Positions 5,227-5,696 of a DNA stretch of 5,696 bases are shown one piece after another. This stretch comes from Chryseobacterium gleum (GTDB lineage: Bacteria > Bacteroidota > Bacteroidia > Flavobacteriales_D > Sanyastnellaceae). Location of the stretch: NCBI GenBank assembly GCA_943330925.2, contig CALQJP020000174.1:1-5696 (forward strand), given 5' to 3'. The first letter of the stretch is position 1. Every line of letters begins with the position of its first letter. A program made the translations under genes and the position numbers. A model generated the notes under the pieces. The model saw nothing but the letters and a program-made list of their open reading frames with translations. It searched no databases and was not told where the DNA came from.

Positions 5227-5696
5227 TTCTTACCAATGTAAATGCTGGCTATTCCGCCGCTTAGCGGAATGCACTTTACTTCCTGATAACCTAGCTCTGT
5301 CATGACTTTCAAGAAATCCTTTCCGGAAGGAAATGCATCGACCGACTCAGGGAGGTATGTGTATGCCCTCGCATCTTTAGAAACCAATTTGCCGATTGTC
5401 GGCATGACGTATTTGAAATAGAAGGTGAACAACTGCTTAATCGGAAAACGGCTGGGGCGCGAAAACTCAATAATGACTCCCATGCCGCCGGGCTTGAGTA
5501 CACGAAGCATTTCGGACATGCCCTTGCGCAAATTCTGAAAATTGCGGACACCGAAAGCCACTGTAAAAGCATCAAAATGCCCTGTATCGAAAGGCAGGTT
5601 TTCTGAATCTGCAATTTGTAATGTGATGGCGTGCTCCAATTTCTTCTTGGCAACCTTCTTCTTTCCAACCTCTATCATACCGGCACTGATGTCGAC
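5223..5696 (-). CDS. menG: demethylmenaquinone (UbiE/MenG) methyltransferase, C-terminal part (cut by right edge)
   Basis: This enzyme adds the last C-methyl group to the quinone ring, from S-adenosylmethionine, at the cytoplasmic face of the membrane. The visible 157 codons are about two thirds of the usual 240 or so residues. The start and the glycine-rich SAM motif lie beyond the right edge, and the frame is open to the last base. It enters in VDISAGMIEVG and shows the family signatures DSENLPFD, FDAFTVAFGVRNFQNL, EMLRVLKPGG, the stretch ending KDARAYTYLPESV, and the terminal GGIASIYIGKK. UbiE and MenG are one family; the menaquinone role is preferred because Bacteroidota make menaquinone and not ubiquinone. 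An internal ATG at 5678 is not the start, since conserved sequence continues upstream of it. The TGA stop shares bases with the aroA ATG. A local Lys-rich run, VGKKKVAKKKLEHA, is within normal family variation. Confidence 0.96.
   Translation of the reverse strand, partial: VDISAGMIEVGKKKVAKKKLEHAITLQIADSENLPFDTGHFDAFTVAFGVRNFQNLRKGMSEMLRVLKPGGMGVIIEFSRPSRFPIKQLFTFYFKYVMPTIGKLVSKDARAYTYLPESVDAFPSGKDFLKVMTELGYQEVKCIPLSGGIASIYIGKK

Noticed and set aside
5691..5696. A GTCGAC site exactly at the right edge, suggesting a cloning boundary
   Set aside because: It is a natural part of the menG frame (Val-Asp of VDIS), and a six-base match at an edge can be chance.

Overview
The window looks like a stretch of chromosome from a member of the Bacteroidota. 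Three things point there. The upstream regions lack recognisable Shine-Dalgarno sequences. A promoter of the Bacteroidota type (TTG, 19 bases, TAnnTTTG) precedes one gene. The proteins also fit: a menaquinone-type methyltransferase, an LpxD showing a Gram-negative outer membrane, an EPSP synthase with a CGESGL motif, and a secreted protein with an ANA/Q signal cleavage site. Genus cannot be told from the sequence. Nothing suggests a plasmid, phage, transposon, CRISPR array or RNA gene.

All seven genes lie on the minus strand, so transcription runs from the right edge to the left. In that order they are: the 3' two thirds of menG (demethylmenaquinone methyltransferase); aroA (EPSP synthase), overlapping menG by four bases; a 157-base gap; lpxD (lipid A acyltransferase); a class I SAM-dependent methyltransferase of unknown substrate, 7 bases after lpxD; a 108-base gap containing a good promoter; a small secreted protein of unknown function closed by a strong intrinsic terminator; an orphan-looking two-transmembrane sensor histidine kinase; and, 3 bases later, the first 105 codons of gpmI (cofactor-independent phosphoglycerate mutase), cut by the left edge.

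This gives probably three or four transcription units: menG-aroA (quinone and chorismate synthesis, metabolically linked because menaquinone is made from chorismate); lpxD-methyltransferase (envelope, second member unknown), perhaps read through from aroA; the monocistronic secreted protein; and kinase-gpmI. Coding density is very high and no gap exceeds 157 bases.

The content is mostly housekeeping. I see no convincing new defence or mobile system. The points most worth a second look are the uncharacterised secreted protein, the unassigned methyltransferase tied to lpxD, the kinase tied to a glycolytic gene with no response regulator in sight, and the unusual active-site loop of the EPSP synthase.
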